DNA of 64,000 nucleotides from Microbispora rosea subsp. aerata (GCF_014647835.1 NZ_BMPY01000028.1:1-64000); one strand, 5' to 3'; positions 26,018 to 35,761 are shown, counted from the stretch's first letter. Notes: generated from the letters alone by a model not told the origin. A program made the numbers and translations.

Positions 26018-26890
26018 TCATGCCGCGGAGCCGCCCTCGGCCAGGGCCAGGAAGTCCTGCGCCATCGCGGGCAGCCGCCGCCGGGCGTGCACGACCGCGA
26101 TGATCTTCCGGAGGCAGGGGTCGAGCGAGCGCACCGTCAGGCCGGCCCTGGCCGCCTGCTCGGCCATGGCCCGGTACCACAGCAGCGACGCCCGTCCCTC
26201 CCGTACGGCCCGCAGCCAGCTCCGGCGTTCGTCGGACTCGACGGCCGGGATCGGGCGGACGCCGTGCGCGGCGAAGATCTGGTCGAACTCCCTGCGGCGG
26301 GGGCTGCCGGGGGCGGGTAACACCAGCCGCATGCCGTCCAGCCGGGTCACGGGGACGGGGTCGGGCAGGTCGAGGCCGGGCGGGGAGATCAGCACGATCT
26401 CCTGGCGTTCGAGCGGGTGGCTCACCAGGTCGGTGGGCACCGGGAGATCGGTCAGGCCGAGATCGGCACGCTGCTCGCGTACCGCGCTGACCACCCCCTC
26501 CCGGCCCTCGCACCGCACGATGTGGACCCGGATGCCCGGATGCTCGGCCGCGTAGGCGGGCAGCAGGCGCCCGGCGAGGCCGGGCTCCAGGCTCGGCGTG
26601 GACGCGATCCGCAGTTCGGCGCCGGCGGAGGCGTTGCTCTGCGTCGCGAGGGCCTCGATCTCGGCCACCGCGTCGAGGGCCTCGCGAGCCAGCTTCACGA
26701 CCCGGCGCCCCTGGGCCGTCACGACGACCCCGCGGCCCGAACGCGCGAAAAGCGTCATTCCGAGTTCACGTTCCAGATCGCGTATCGCGCGGGACAGCGC
26801 GGGCTGCGCGATATAGAGCGATCTGGCGGCATCGGTCATGGTGCGGTGCTCCGCAGTGGCGACCACGTAACGGAGCTGCTGCAGATTCAT
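26018..26890 (-). CDS. LysR-family transcriptional regulator
   Basis: 290 residues. N-terminal winged helix MNLQQLRYVVATAEHRTMTDAA ... LYIAQPALSRAIRDLEREL, then the substrate-binding co-inducer domain (about 90-285). It diverges from the zinc-peptidase gene across about 150 A/T-richer bases, but LysR targets cannot be read from that alone. Ligand unknown. Confidence 0.9.
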   Translation of the reverse strand: MNLQQLRYVVATAEHRTMTDAARSLYIAQPALSRAIRDLERELGMTLFARSGRGVVVTAQGRRVVKLAREALDAVAEIEALATQSNASAGAELRIASTPSLEPGLAGRLLPAYAAEHPGIRVHIVRCEGREGVVSAVREQRADLGLTDLPVPTDLVSHPLERQEIVLISPPGLDLPDPVPVTRLDGMRLVLPAPGSPRRREFDQIFAAHGVRPIPAVESDERRSWLRAVREGRASLLWYRAMAEQAARAGLTVRSLDPCLRKIIAVVHARRRLPAMAQDFLALAEGGSAA

Positions 26891-27041
26891 GCGAAAAACG
26901 CTAGGGCAGACGAGCCCGGCGATTCCGGAACATCGCAGAGATCACGTCGGTCGATTACGGATTGTACCCGACATCCGCTACATCCGTGATGGATGAGAAA
27001 TCAGTATTCTTTTGCCCCAAATCCACAAAGGGGGCAATGTC

Positions 27042-28625
27042 GTGGCGCAGCAGTACCCTCCCCAGGAACCGCGCGCGGGGAGTTCTCCCTATTCGGGGCC
27101 GCATTCAGGGGCGGCGTATTCGCCGCACCCGGCCGTGCCCGGCCCGCCGCGGGAAGGACCGAATCCCCCCGGCCCGGCTCCGGGACCGTACGGCCCTCCG
27201 TACGGCGCGCCGCAGGGCGGCTGGCAGCAGCACGGCTCCCCCGCGCCGACCGATCAGGCTCCCGGCGGCCATGTCCCCGGGCACCCCGGCGCCCCGGCCT
27301 CCGGCCCGTACCGCCCCCCGTACGGCGCGCCCCAGGGCGGCGCGTATCCGCGGAGCGGCACTCCGAATGCGTACGGCGCGCCGGCCGGCGGGACTCCCGC
27401 CGCGCCGCCGGGGGGAGCCGCCCCCTACCCGGGGCCGCCCCAGCGCGGCGCCCACCCCTACGGCCCGCCGCCGGGCAGTCAGCCGCAGCCGCAAGCGCCG
27501 TACCCTCAGGCGCAGCCCCAGGCCATGCCGTTCCAGGCGCCACCGCCTCCGGGCCCGCCCCAGGCGACGCCGCCGGGGCAGCCGGAGTGGGCTCCGCAGG
27601 TTCCGCCTCCCCCGCGCGGGCCGGCCGCGCCGTATCCGCCGCCCGCCTGGCGTCCGCCGCGCCGCAAGTCGGGCGCGGGGGTGGTCGTCGGCGCGCTCAT
27701 GGGCGTGCTCGCGCTGGTCTTCGTGCTGGTCGTGGTCGTGGGCGCGCTGGCCGGTCTGTCGCGCCGCAGCGAACCGGTCTCGCCCGTCGCGCTGCCGACC
27801 TACACCTTCTCGCCGTTCCCCACGGACGAGGCCACCACGGACACCGAACCCACCTCGAAGCCGACCGCGAGGCCCACCTCCACGCCCACGTCGCGGCCGG
27901 CCCAGGTGCTCAACCGCACGACGAAGAACAACTCCCTCTACCGGGCCGGGTCGCTGGCCAGGACGAACTGCCGGGCCGGGAACGCGAGCATCTACAACCA
28001 CGCCCAGTTCAAGGCGCTGATCCTCAAGACCGGCACGTGCATGGGCAAGGCGTGGGCGCCGGCGCTGCAGCGGGTCGGGATCCGCTTCAGCCCGCCCCGA
28101 TACATGATCGCGGCCCGCAAGGGCAGGGGCGCGTGCGGCGACTATCCCGCGCCCGGCAGCAACGTGCCGTACTACTGCCCGAGCAACGCCACGATCTACG
28201 CCTCCACCTCGGCGATGGCGCGGGAGTACGGCCCTCTGGGCTCGTGGAACGGGATCATCATCAGCATGATGGCCCACGAGTACGGCCATCACATCCAGAG
28301 CCTGTCGGGCATCTCCGAGTCCTGGTGGCGGCAGACGCTCGACTCCTCCTCGCGCAGCGGCAGGCTGGCGCTCAGCCGCCGCCACGAGCTGCAGGCGACG
28401 TGCTTCGGCGGCTTGTTCATGCGCTCGGTCGCCGCCTCGTACCCGATCGACGCGACCCGGCGCAACACGCTCCTGTGGGCGTACAGCCACCTGGGCGACC
28501 CGCCGGGAGGGCCGCGCGACCACGGAAGCACCCGCAGCAACGCCGCCTGGTTCCGCCAGGGGTACACGCGCCCGAAGGTCTACCAGTGCAACACCTGGGT
28601 CGTCGGCGCCGCGTCCGTATCGTGA
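27042..28625 (+). CDS. Membrane-anchored neutral zinc metallopeptidase (YpfJ family)
   Basis: 527 residues. The first about 205 residues are Pro/Gly/Tyr/Gln-rich and cytoplasmic. One membrane segment (about 215-240, VVVGALMGVLALVFVLVVVVG) follows, then a Thr/Pro linker and the peptidase domain. HEYGHH (H412, E413, H416) is the zinc motif and RHELQATC (E449) the third ligand region of the YpfJ/Zn_peptidase family. The GTG at 27042 is preceded by GGGGGCA; an ATG at 27012 lacks a ribosome site. Likely acts on the outer face of the membrane; substrate unknown. Confidence 0.85.
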   Translation: MAQQYPPQEPRAGSSPYSGPHSGAAYSPHPAVPGPPREGPNPPGPAPGPYGPPYGAPQGGWQQHGSPAPTDQAPGGHVPGHPGAPASGPYRPPYGAPQGGAYPRSGTPNAYGAPAGGTPAAPPGGAAPYPGPPQRGAHPYGPPPGSQPQPQAPYPQAQPQAMPFQAPPPPGPPQATPPGQPEWAPQVPPPPRGPAAPYPPPAWRPPRRKSGAGVVVGALMGVLALVFVLVVVVGALAGLSRRSEPVSPVALPTYTFSPFPTDEATTDTEPTSKPTARPTSTPTSRPAQVLNRTTKNNSLYRAGSLARTNCRAGNASIYNHAQFKALILKTGTCMGKAWAPALQRVGIRFSPPRYMIAARKGRGACGDYPAPGSNVPYYCPSNATIYASTSAMAREYGPLGSWNGIIISMMAHEYGHHIQSLSGISESWWRQTLDSSSRSGRLALSRRHELQATCFGGLFMRSVAASYPIDATRRNTLLWAYSHLGDPPGGPRDHGSTRSNAAWFRQGYTRPKVYQCNTWVVGAASVS

Positions 28626-28705
28626 TCAATCGGTTGGCGTAAACCTTGTCCGGACATGGTGGTTAGAATCCCTAGCCACAGCTTCGGAGGAGAAAGCGGT
28701 GAACC

Positions 28706-30334
28706 ATGCGAGGCGGGGGTCCCGCTGACGACGCCGGGGATGCCCGGAGCGGTCAGCGTGCAGGTCAGCGTGGTGGGAGTGGGGAAACCAAGGAGCCCAC
28801 GGGCCCGCCGCCTGGGGCGGCCACACGCGGCGGGGAGCCGCGTTTCGGTCGTCCGCTGACCACCGCCTCCCTGATCGGCTGGACGGCCCTTTCGGCCGTC
28901 CTCCCCGGGGCGGCCCACCTGCGGGCGGGCAACCGCCGCACCGGCGTCGCGCTGCTCGCGACGTTCGGCGTCGTGCTGGTCGCCCTGGTGGTCCTGGCCC
29001 TGCGCCTGAAGGACAACGCGGGCGTGGCGCTGCGCGGCAGCACGCTGACCGCCGTCATGGTCGGCGCGGCGGTCTGCGCGCTCGCCTGGTTCACGCTCGT
29101 GCTCCTGTCGTTCGTCGCGCTGCGCCCGCAGCGCCTGCCGCAGACCGGGCAGGTGGTGTCCGGCATCGTCGTGGGCGTGCTGTGCGTGGCCGTGATGGCC
29201 CCGTTCGCCTTCACCGCGAACACCATCAGGACGGCCAACCAGCTACTCGACGACGTGATGGCGCCGGTGGAGGGCTCGACCCCCGTCCCCGTACGCGCGG
29301 AGGATCCGTGGAACGGCCGCAAGCGGGTGAACTTCCTGCTGATCGGCGCGGACGCGGCGGGCAACCGGACCGGCGTGCGCACCGACTCGATGACCGTGGC
29401 CAGCGTGAACATCGCCACCGGCAACACCGTCCTGTTCAGCCTGCCGCGCAACCTCCAGTACGTCCGCTTCCCCGCGAGCAGCCCCCTGCGCAAGGTGTTC
29501 CCCAACGGCTTCGACGCCGAGGGGCAGGGGCTGCTCAACTCGGTCTGGTACTGGGCCGACAACAACCCGCAGGTCATGGGGGGCAGGAACCGCGGCGCGC
29601 AGGCCCTCAAGGACGCCATCGGCTACACGCTGGGCCTGCACATCGACTACTACGCGATGGTCGACATGTACGGCTTCGCCGCCCTGATCGACGCGGTCGG
29701 CGGGCTCAAGATCCGGGTCGAGCGCGACATCAAGTGGGGCGGCAAGTTCGGCACCGCCGGGACCATCAAGGCCGGATACCGGACGCTGAACGGCGAGGAG
29801 GTCCTCTGGTACGGCCGCTCGCGGGTGGACAGCGACGACTTCTCCCGCATGGCCCGCCAGCGCTGCGTCATCGGCGCGCTCACCCAGCAGGTGACCCCGG
29901 CCACCGTGCTCGCGAACTTCAACAAGATCGCCACGGCGACGCGGCACCTGTTCCGCACCGACATCCCCCGCGACCTGCTGGAGCACCTCGTGCCCCTCGG
30001 CATGAAGGTGCGCAACGCGAAGATCACCAGCCTTCAGTTCGTGCCGCCGCTCATCTACACCGGCAACCCGGACTGGGCCAAGATCAGGAGGCTGACCCTG
30101 GAGGCGATCCGGGAGTCGATGGCCGACCGCCGCAGCGCCGTCGCGGCCACCGCCTCGCCGGCGGCCTCCCCGGGATCGACGCCGTCCACCGGCCCGTCGG
30201 GCTCGCCCGCCCGGACCGCGTCGCCCAGCCCGTCGCCCTCGCGCACGCCGCTCGTCGCCGGGGCGAGCCCCCGCACGACCCCCACCCCGAACGACAAGGC
30301 GGCCAAGAGCCTGTCGGAGCTGTGCGGCTTCTGA
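28706..30334 (+). CDS. LytR-CpsA-Psr family cell-wall glycopolymer ligase
   Basis: 542 residues. An about 50-residue disordered leader, four hydrophobic segments (about 52-70, 78-98, 110-135, 150-170), then the LCP domain (about 210-420): NFLLIGADAAGNRTGVRTDSM, FSLPRN, and WYGRSRVDSDDFSRMARQR give the Asp/Arg residues that bind polyprenyl pyrophosphate. A Ser/Pro/Thr-rich tail follows. These enzymes attach teichoic acids or arabinogalactan-like polymers to peptidoglycan. The start is 12 bases after GGAGGAG; a closer GTG is out of frame and soon stops. Confidence 0.9.
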   Translation: MRGGGPADDAGDARSGQRAGQRGGSGETKEPTGPPPGAATRGGEPRFGRPLTTASLIGWTALSAVLPGAAHLRAGNRRTGVALLATFGVVLVALVVLALRLKDNAGVALRGSTLTAVMVGAAVCALAWFTLVLLSFVALRPQRLPQTGQVVSGIVVGVLCVAVMAPFAFTANTIRTANQLLDDVMAPVEGSTPVPVRAEDPWNGRKRVNFLLIGADAAGNRTGVRTDSMTVASVNIATGNTVLFSLPRNLQYVRFPASSPLRKVFPNGFDAEGQGLLNSVWYWADNNPQVMGGRNRGAQALKDAIGYTLGLHIDYYAMVDMYGFAALIDAVGGLKIRVERDIKWGGKFGTAGTIKAGYRTLNGEEVLWYGRSRVDSDDFSRMARQRCVIGALTQQVTPATVLANFNKIATATRHLFRTDIPRDLLEHLVPLGMKVRNAKITSLQFVPPLIYTGNPDWAKIRRLTLEAIRESMADRRSAVAATASPAASPGSTPSTGPSGSPARTASPSPSPSRTPLVAGASPRTTPTPNDKAAKSLSELCGF

Positions 30335-30504
30335 CCGGGCGCCGCTGAGCGGCCGGACGCCGGACGGGCGGCGCCCGGCCGCACACCCGTACATCGGGCC
30401 GTGTTTTCGCCGGAACGCGTGGACGCCGCCTTCCGGATGCAGCAATGTTGTCACGTAACGTATCCACACAGTCACGATCCGCCTAGTTACGAAGTGGACT
30501 CGTC

Positions 30505-31866
30505 GTGCGCGTACTCATCCAGATGCGTCCGTCCCCCGACCTGGTCGCCGCCGTCGCCGACCCGTCGGTCCCGTCGACGACGTCGGACGTGGCCGACGGC
30601 CTGCCCGGGGTCGTCCTCGACCACTCGTACGCCCCCGTGGCCGTGCCCCGCCCGATGCCCGCCGCCCCCGGCGGCGACCCGCTGTCGCTCAACCAGCCGC
30701 TGGTCTTCTCCATGGCGCCGCAGGACGCCTCGGTCGTGGTCCGCGGGGAGATCGCCGACGACGAGGTCGCCAGCAGGATGGCCCTGCTGCCCGCGGCCCG
30801 CCGCGACGTGGTCGCGGTGTACGCCGACCCGGCGATCGAGACCACGCTCACCTGCGCGGGCGACCCCGCCGTCGGCGACTGGCACGACGTCGAACGGCTG
30901 CTGTGCGTGCCCGACCTGGCGGCCGAGGGGCTGGACGGCTCCGGCGTCCCCGTCGCGGTCGTCGACACGGGCGTCAACGCGGCCTACCTCAAGGCGGCCC
31001 GCGGCCAGGACGTCGCCGTCGATCAGGAGCGAAGCTGGAGCCCCCAGAGCGTCTCCGGAACCCCGGGGGACTTCCCGGTGGACCACGGCACGATGTGCGC
31101 CTTCGACGCGCTCATCGCCGCGCCGAAGGCGTCGATCCTGGACGTGCCCGTGCTGCTGACCCGGCGGCGGGGCGGCTCGACGCTCGACGGCCTGCTGTCC
31201 GACGCGATCGCCGCGTACGCCCACCTGCGCGAGGTGCTCGACGCCCAGCCCGCCGAGTCGCGGGCGCTGGTGGTGACCAACAGCTGGGGGTCGTTCTCCC
31301 CGCGCTGGGACTTCCCGCCCGGCAGCCCCGGCAACTACTCCGACAACCCCGCCCATCCGTTCAACCTGATCGTCGGCAGCCTGGCCGAGGCGGGCGCGGA
31401 CATCCTGTTCGCCGCGGGCAACTGCGGGAGGCAGTGCCCCGACGGCAGGTGCGCCTACCCCGACCGGCCCATCGTCGGGGCCAACTCGCATCCCCGCGTG
31501 CTGTCGATCGGCGGCGTCGACACCACGGGAACGCGGGTGGGCTACTCCTCCCAGGGCCCCGGACGGCTGGCCGGGCGCAAGCCCGATCTGTGCGCCTACA
31601 CGCACTTCGCCGGCTCGGGCGCGCTCGGCGACGACGAGCCCGACTCGGGCACCTCGGCGGCCTGCCCCGTCGCGGCCGGGCTGGTCGCCGCCGTGCGCTC
31701 CCGGTGGCCCTCCACGGTGCTGTCGACCGCCCAGCTGCGGACCCTGCTCCGCCGCACGGCCGATGATCGCAGTGCCGTAGGGTATGACTACGACTACGGA
31801 TACGGCGTGGTGGACGCCGCCGGCGTCATCGCCGCGCTGCGCCGCCGCGCCGCGAAGGCGGCCTGA
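30505..31866 (+). CDS. Intracellular subtilisin-like (S8) serine peptidase
   Basis: 453 residues from a GTG. The catalytic triad is visible: D154 (VAVVDTGVN), H194 (DHGTM) and S384 (SGTSAACPVAAG), with oxyanion N306 (FAAGNCG). The first about 140 residues form an unrecognised N-terminal domain and there is no signal peptide, so the enzyme appears cytoplasmic. Downstream are a 79-residue gene and an overlapping P-loop kinase gene in the same direction, and the three probably form one unit. Confidence 0.88.
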   Translation: MRVLIQMRPSPDLVAAVADPSVPSTTSDVADGLPGVVLDHSYAPVAVPRPMPAAPGGDPLSLNQPLVFSMAPQDASVVVRGEIADDEVASRMALLPAARRDVVAVYADPAIETTLTCAGDPAVGDWHDVERLLCVPDLAAEGLDGSGVPVAVVDTGVNAAYLKAARGQDVAVDQERSWSPQSVSGTPGDFPVDHGTMCAFDALIAAPKASILDVPVLLTRRRGGSTLDGLLSDAIAAYAHLREVLDAQPAESRALVVTNSWGSFSPRWDFPPGSPGNYSDNPAHPFNLIVGSLAEAGADILFAAGNCGRQCPDGRCAYPDRPIVGANSHPRVLSIGGVDTTGTRVGYSSQGPGRLAGRKPDLCAYTHFAGSGALGDDEPDSGTSAACPVAAGLVAAVRSRWPSTVLSTAQLRTLLRRTADDRSAVGYDYDYGYGVVDAAGVIAALRRRAAKAA

Positions 31867-31966
31867 CAACACAGCCGCGCGAGCGGCCCGAAACCATGCG
31901 GAGCCGCGAAGGCGGCCCGACGGTGCGGCGCCGCCGAGACGACGTCCAGCGTGGGGAGGCGGGCAG

Positions 31967-32206
31967 GTGGCCGATGTGCTCATCACCGTGCGGCTGCCCG
32001 CGCCCGCCACGCTGGAGGCCGCCATGCGGCGGCTCGGCCTCGCCGAGGACGAGGTCGACGCCGCGTACGGCCTGGTGCCGGTCGACCCGGCCAGGGACCT
32101 GTACGTCCTGCGGGTGACGGAGGACGCCGGGCGGCGCGTCGGCGGCGGAGCGGACGGCGGGCCGTTCTCCGATCCGCCCATCGAGCCCTACGGCCCGCCG
32201 CGATGA
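31967..32206 (+). CDS. Small conserved-looking protein between S8 peptidase and P-loop kinase
   Basis: 79 residues from GTG 31967 with GGGGAGG 8 bases upstream. The sequence [35 protein letters not shown] is followed by [20 protein letters not shown], and the tail is Gly/Pro-rich. It has no signal peptide, membrane segment or family I recognise. The stop overlaps the kinase start (ATGA), which supports it as a real gene. It could be an inhibitor, substrate or adaptor of the peptidase; that is inference. Confidence 0.7.
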   Translation: MADVLITVRLPAPATLEAAMRRLGLAEDEVDAAYGLVPVDPARDLYVLRVTEDAGRRVGGGADGGPFSDPPIEPYGPPR

Positions 32207-32769
32207 GCGCTCCCGTCTGGGTGGTGTCCGGCCCGCCGGGCGCGGGCAAGTCGACCGTCTGCGACCTGCTGCTGGCCCGTCTCGACCCCGTGCCCGCCCT
32301 GCTCGACAAGGACACGATGTACGGCGGCTTCGTCGAGGCCACGCTCGCCGCGTACGGCAGGCCCGTCGGCGAGCGTGAGGGGCCGTGGTACGACGAGCAC
32401 GTCAAGCGGCACGAGTACGCCGGGATGACCGCCACGGCCCGGGAGATCCGCTCCCACGGCTGCCCGGTGATGCTCGGCGGCCCCTTCACCTCCCAGGTGC
32501 ACGACGCCGCGCTGTGGGACGCGTGGGTGGAGGCGCTGGGCGGCCCCGAGGTGCGCCTGGTCTGGATCCGCTCCGACGGCCCGACGCTGCGGGAGCGGCT
32601 GGTGCGCCGGGGCCTGGCCAGGGACGGGCAGAAGCTGGAGAGGTTCGCCGAATATCTGCGCGCCATCCGCGTGGACGAGCCGCCCGCGGTGCCGTACGAC
32701 GAGATCGACAACCGTCTCGGCGCGCCCCCGCTGGAGGCCCAGATCGACCGGCTGCTGGCGAGGGCGTAG
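32203..32769 (+). CDS. P-loop kinase-like ATPase (AAA_33 type)
   Basis: 188 residues with Walker [10 protein letters not shown] at residues about 9-17, a downstream DKDTMYGGF, and the LID-like [17 protein letters not shown] typical of small zeta-toxin/chloramphenicol-phosphotransferase/polynucleotide-kinase-like P-loop kinases. The phosphorylated substrate is unknown. The start overlaps the 79-residue gene (ATGA). Confidence 0.8.
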   Translation: MSAPVWVVSGPPGAGKSTVCDLLLARLDPVPALLDKDTMYGGFVEATLAAYGRPVGEREGPWYDEHVKRHEYAGMTATAREIRSHGCPVMLGGPFTSQVHDAALWDAWVEALGGPEVRLVWIRSDGPTLRERLVRRGLARDGQKLERFAEYLRAIRVDEPPAVPYDEIDNRLGAPPLEAQIDRLLARA

Positions 32770-32819
32770 CCGCCGCCCTCCGCCCCTCACGCCGCCCCTC
32801 GTGCCGCCCGCGGGGGCCG

Positions 32820-33416
32820 TCACACGATCTCGTGCTCGTAAGCGGCGGCGAGCGGCTTCAGGTCGGGGACGCCGAAGGCGGCGCACATCGCCGCGAACGC
32901 CTCGGCCTTGTCGTCGCCGTACCGGCGGACGTGGGCCGCGTAGGTCTCGGCGGTGACGAACCTCGGCGGGTCGGTCTTGCTGTGGAACTTGTCGGCGAAC
33001 ATCACGAGCTCTTCCTCGGCCGACTCGGCGAGATAGTCGCGGGGCGGCAGCGGCAGGCCCTGCCGCAGCACGTCCCCCCGGGTGATGCCCACACCGGTGT
33101 GATGGGAGCAGAACCGGCACAGGACCTCGGGTAAGCCCTCCTCGCGGAGCAGCTCGTGGCCGAGGATCCCGTGGCGCACGTAACCGGCGTGGTCGAGCCG
33201 GCCCTCGTCGTCGTAGAGCCGGTAGACGCCGATGTCGTGCAGCAGGGCTCCGGCCCGCACCAGCTCGGCGTCGACGTCGAGCCCGGCGCGGCCGGCCAGC
33301 CGCAGGGCGATCTCGCGGACGATCTCGCAGTGCGTGTGGACGAGGTCGAACGCTTCCTTCGTCGGCGCGTGTTTCGCGTGCAGTGCGCGGATCTCAGCGT
33401 CCGTCGGAAGCCGCAT
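32820..33416 (-). CDS. HD-domain phosphohydrolase
   Basis: 198 residues. H28/H30 region (VHTHCEIV), the HD pair in GALLHDIGVYRLY, HAGYVRHGILGHELL, and a later SHHTGVG give the metal ligands of the HD superfamily. The nearest relatives by motif order are small nucleotide or phosphoester hydrolases; substrate unknown. The start overlaps the end of the ion-channel gene by 23 bases, so the two are translated together. Confidence 0.82.
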   Translation of the reverse strand: MRLPTDAEIRALHAKHAPTKEAFDLVHTHCEIVREIALRLAGRAGLDVDAELVRAGALLHDIGVYRLYDDEGRLDHAGYVRHGILGHELLREEGLPEVLCRFCSHHTGVGITRGDVLRQGLPLPPRDYLAESAEEELVMFADKFHSKTDPPRFVTAETYAAHVRRYGDDKAEAFAAMCAAFGVPDLKPLAAAYEHEIV

Positions 33417-34254
33417 GGGCGGAGTCTAGCAAGCGACGATCATGGGCCGGGGGCACCGGCATCGAAGGTCCGGAGTGCACCCGTTCGCCCAGGCTCTCGC
33501 GCAGGCTCCTGATCTCCTCGCGCAGGGCCGCCAGCTCGGTGAGCGTCGCGCGGTCGTCCCTGGCCTCCTCCTCCATCGCGCTCACCACGACCGCGATGAA
33601 GAGGTTCAGCACGACGAACGTGCAGATCAGCACGAACACGACGAAGTAGATCCACGACGAGGGGTGGGTCCGCATCAGCTCGCGGTTGATGTCCGACCAG
33701 CCGTCGCCGGTCATGACCTGAAACAGCGTGTACAGCGACGTGGGCAGGTCGCCGAAGTACTCCGGCGCGGCGGCGCCGTACAGCTTGGTGCCCATGACGG
33801 CGGCGACGTACAGGACCAGGCCGAGCAGGACGACGATCGAGCTCATCCCGGGGATGGCGGTGAGCAGCGCGGAGACCACCCGGCGCAGCGACGGCACCAC
33901 GGAGATCAGCCGCAGCGCCCGCAGGACGCGCAGGGCCCGCAGCACCGACAGGCCGCCCGCGGTGGGCAGGAACGAGAAACCGACGATCACGAAGTCGAAG
34001 ACGTTCCAGGGGTCGCGGACGAAGCGCCACCGGTATACATAGATCTTGGCCAAGATCTCCGCCACGAAGACGTACAGGGCGATGTGGTCGGCGACGTGCA
34101 GCTCCGTGCCGTAGCGGGCGACCGCCTCGGCGGAGGTCTCGATGCCCAGCGTGGCCGCGTTGAAGAGGATCACCACGGTGATCGCCTGCTGGAACCGCCG
34201 CGACTCGACCAAGCGGCGGACACGTTCACGCACGAAGAACTCCTGGGGGGCCAT
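33394..34254 (-). CDS. Voltage-gated cation channel of the prokaryotic Nav/Cav family
   Basis: 286 residues with six membrane segments. S4 has Arg every third residue (VLRALRVLRALRLISVVPSLRR). The selectivity filter is T182-G-D-G-W-S-D188, unlike the TLESW of NaChBac; it has Gly at filter position 4 and two Asp, a pattern closer to Ca-selective prokaryotic channels. S6 (YFVVFVLICTFVVLNLFIAVVV) leads into a coiled coil (about 236-262) that would assemble the tetramer. Followed by the overlapping HD gene. Confidence 0.88.
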   Translation of the reverse strand: MAPQEFFVRERVRRLVESRRFQQAITVVILFNAATLGIETSAEAVARYGTELHVADHIALYVFVAEILAKIYVYRWRFVRDPWNVFDFVIVGFSFLPTAGGLSVLRALRVLRALRLISVVPSLRRVVSALLTAIPGMSSIVVLLGLVLYVAAVMGTKLYGAAAPEYFGDLPTSLYTLFQVMTGDGWSDINRELMRTHPSSWIYFVVFVLICTFVVLNLFIAVVVSAMEEEARDDRATLTELAALREEIRSLRESLGERVHSGPSMPVPPAHDRRLLDSAHAASDGR

Positions 34255-34609
34255 TGAAGATCGGCACAGAGCCTAGTGCCCCCGCCCGACATATCTGATC
34301 TCAATCGCCCCGCGGCCCCGGCGCCCGGCGTCCCATCCCCTCGGCGCGGCCCGTCGCCGCGCGGCGCGTACGCGCAAGGCCGCGGCGCCCCGGGCAGCGC
34401 GCCGCTCCTCCGGGACGGCGGCGTGGAGCCGGTGCGGGACGCCCCGCCCGGCAGGCCGTACGTGGCACCCGGGCCATCGCGATCAGCGCGGTCACGATGG
34501 CGGGCGCCCACCCCCCGCCCGGCGAGACGGCCCCGGCGGAGGCGCTCGCGCAGGCCCGTTCCCCGACCGGCGCGCGACGCGGCGCGGGCGGGTTTCGCGG
34601 CGGCGGGCC
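34255..34609. other. Intergenic region without a supported gene
   Basis: About 355 bases between the channel start and the ROK stop. Extremely GC-rich with Arg/Pro/Gly-rich frames on both strands and no ribosome site. Nothing further recognised. Confidence 0.5.
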
Positions 34610-35761
34610 TCAGCGGGCGGCGGCGTCGATCGCCTGGGGCGACAGGACCTGGTCGAGGACCATGAGGGCGCAGCCGGTGATGCCCGCGCCGGGGCCGAGG
34701 CGGCTGCGCTCGATGCGCAGGCTGCGGGTGGCGAGCTGGGTGGAGCGCCGGTAGACGACCTCGCGCACGCCCGACACCAGCGGCTGGAACATCTCGGCGA
34801 CGTCGCCGCCGAGCACCACGACGGCGGGGTTGAGCAGGTTGACCGCGCCGGAGATGACCTCGCCCAGCCAGCGGCCGGCCTGCCGCACCACGGCCATGGT
34901 CTCCGCGTCGCCGGCCCGGACCAGGGCGGTCACGTCGGCGAGCGACGTCACGTCGCGGCCCTTGGCCCGCAGGTCGCGCAGGATCGCGGTGCCGCTGGCG
35001 ACCGAGTCGACGCAGTCGAGGTTGCCGCAGCGGCACAGCACGCCCCCGCCGTCCCGCACCGGGATGTGCCCGATCTCCCCGGCCGCGCCGAGCGCGCCGC
35101 GCAGGATGCCGCCGCCGGAGATGACCCCCGCGCCGATGCGGGTGGAGACCTTCACGAACAGCAGGTCGTCGAGCTCGGACGCGTAGACGACGCGGTGCTC
35201 GCCCATCGCGATGACGTTCACGTCGTTGTCCACGAGCACCGGCACGGGGAACCGCTCGGCGATGATCGGCGGGATCACCACGCCGGTCCAGCTCGCCATC
35301 ACGCGGGCGCTCTCGACCCGGCCGGCGGCGAACTCCACGGTCGCCGGGACGCCGAGGCCGATGCCGACGACGTCGTCCCGCCCGTCGAGCAGCTTCTCCC
35401 AGGTGTCCATGAGCAGGGGCAGCACGACGCCCGGCCCCTCCTCGACGTCGATGTCCACGTCGGTGCGGTGCAGCACCTCGCCCGCGAGGTCGCACAGCGC
35501 GATCTGGGTGCGGCGGGCGCCGAGCGAGGCCACCGGGACGACGCCGCCGGAGGCGTGGAAGCGCAGCCGCATGGGCGGGCGGCCCCCGGTGGACGGCCCC
35601 TCGGCGTCCTCCACGATCAGCCCGCGCTGGAGCAGGTCGGCGACGCGGTGCGCGACGGCGGGCCGGGACAGGCCGGTCACGCGGCCGATGTCGGCGCGCG
35701 TCACCGCCTCCCCGCTGCGGATGAGCTGGAGGACCTCGCCAGTGGTGGCTAAACGAGACAT
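34610..35761 (-). CDS. ROK-family transcriptional repressor
   Basis: 383 residues. The winged helix (about 5-60, TRADIGRVTGLSRPAVAHRVADLLQ) is followed by a ROK sugar-kinase-like domain: VLVDNDVN, AGEIGHI, and the zinc motif CRCGNLDC. In a true ROK kinase the phosphate loop DxGGT would be present; here it reads SLGARRT, so this is a regulator. It diverges from the Entner-Doudoroff operon and probably represses it in response to a sugar or sugar phosphate. Confidence 0.88.
   Translation of the reverse strand: MSRLATTGEVLQLIRSGEAVTRADIGRVTGLSRPAVAHRVADLLQRGLIVEDAEGPSTGGRPPMRLRFHASGGVVPVASLGARRTQIALCDLAGEVLHRTDVDIDVEEGPGVVLPLLMDTWEKLLDGRDDVVGIGLGVPATVEFAAGRVESARVMASWTGVVIPPIIAERFPVPVLVDNDVNVIAMGEHRVVYASELDDLLFVKVSTRIGAGVISGGGILRGALGAAGEIGHIPVRDGGGVLCRCGNLDCVDSVASGTAILRDLRAKGRDVTSLADVTALVRAGDAETMAVVRQAGRWLGEVISGAVNLLNPAVVVLGGDVAEMFQPLVSGVREVVYRRSTQLATRSLRIERSRLGPGAGITGCALMVLDQVLSPQAIDAAAR

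Noticed and set aside
28699-28726. GTG at 28699 as the LCP start, close to GGAGGAG
   Set aside because: This frame meets a stop after nine codons; the in-frame ATG at 28706 is used.
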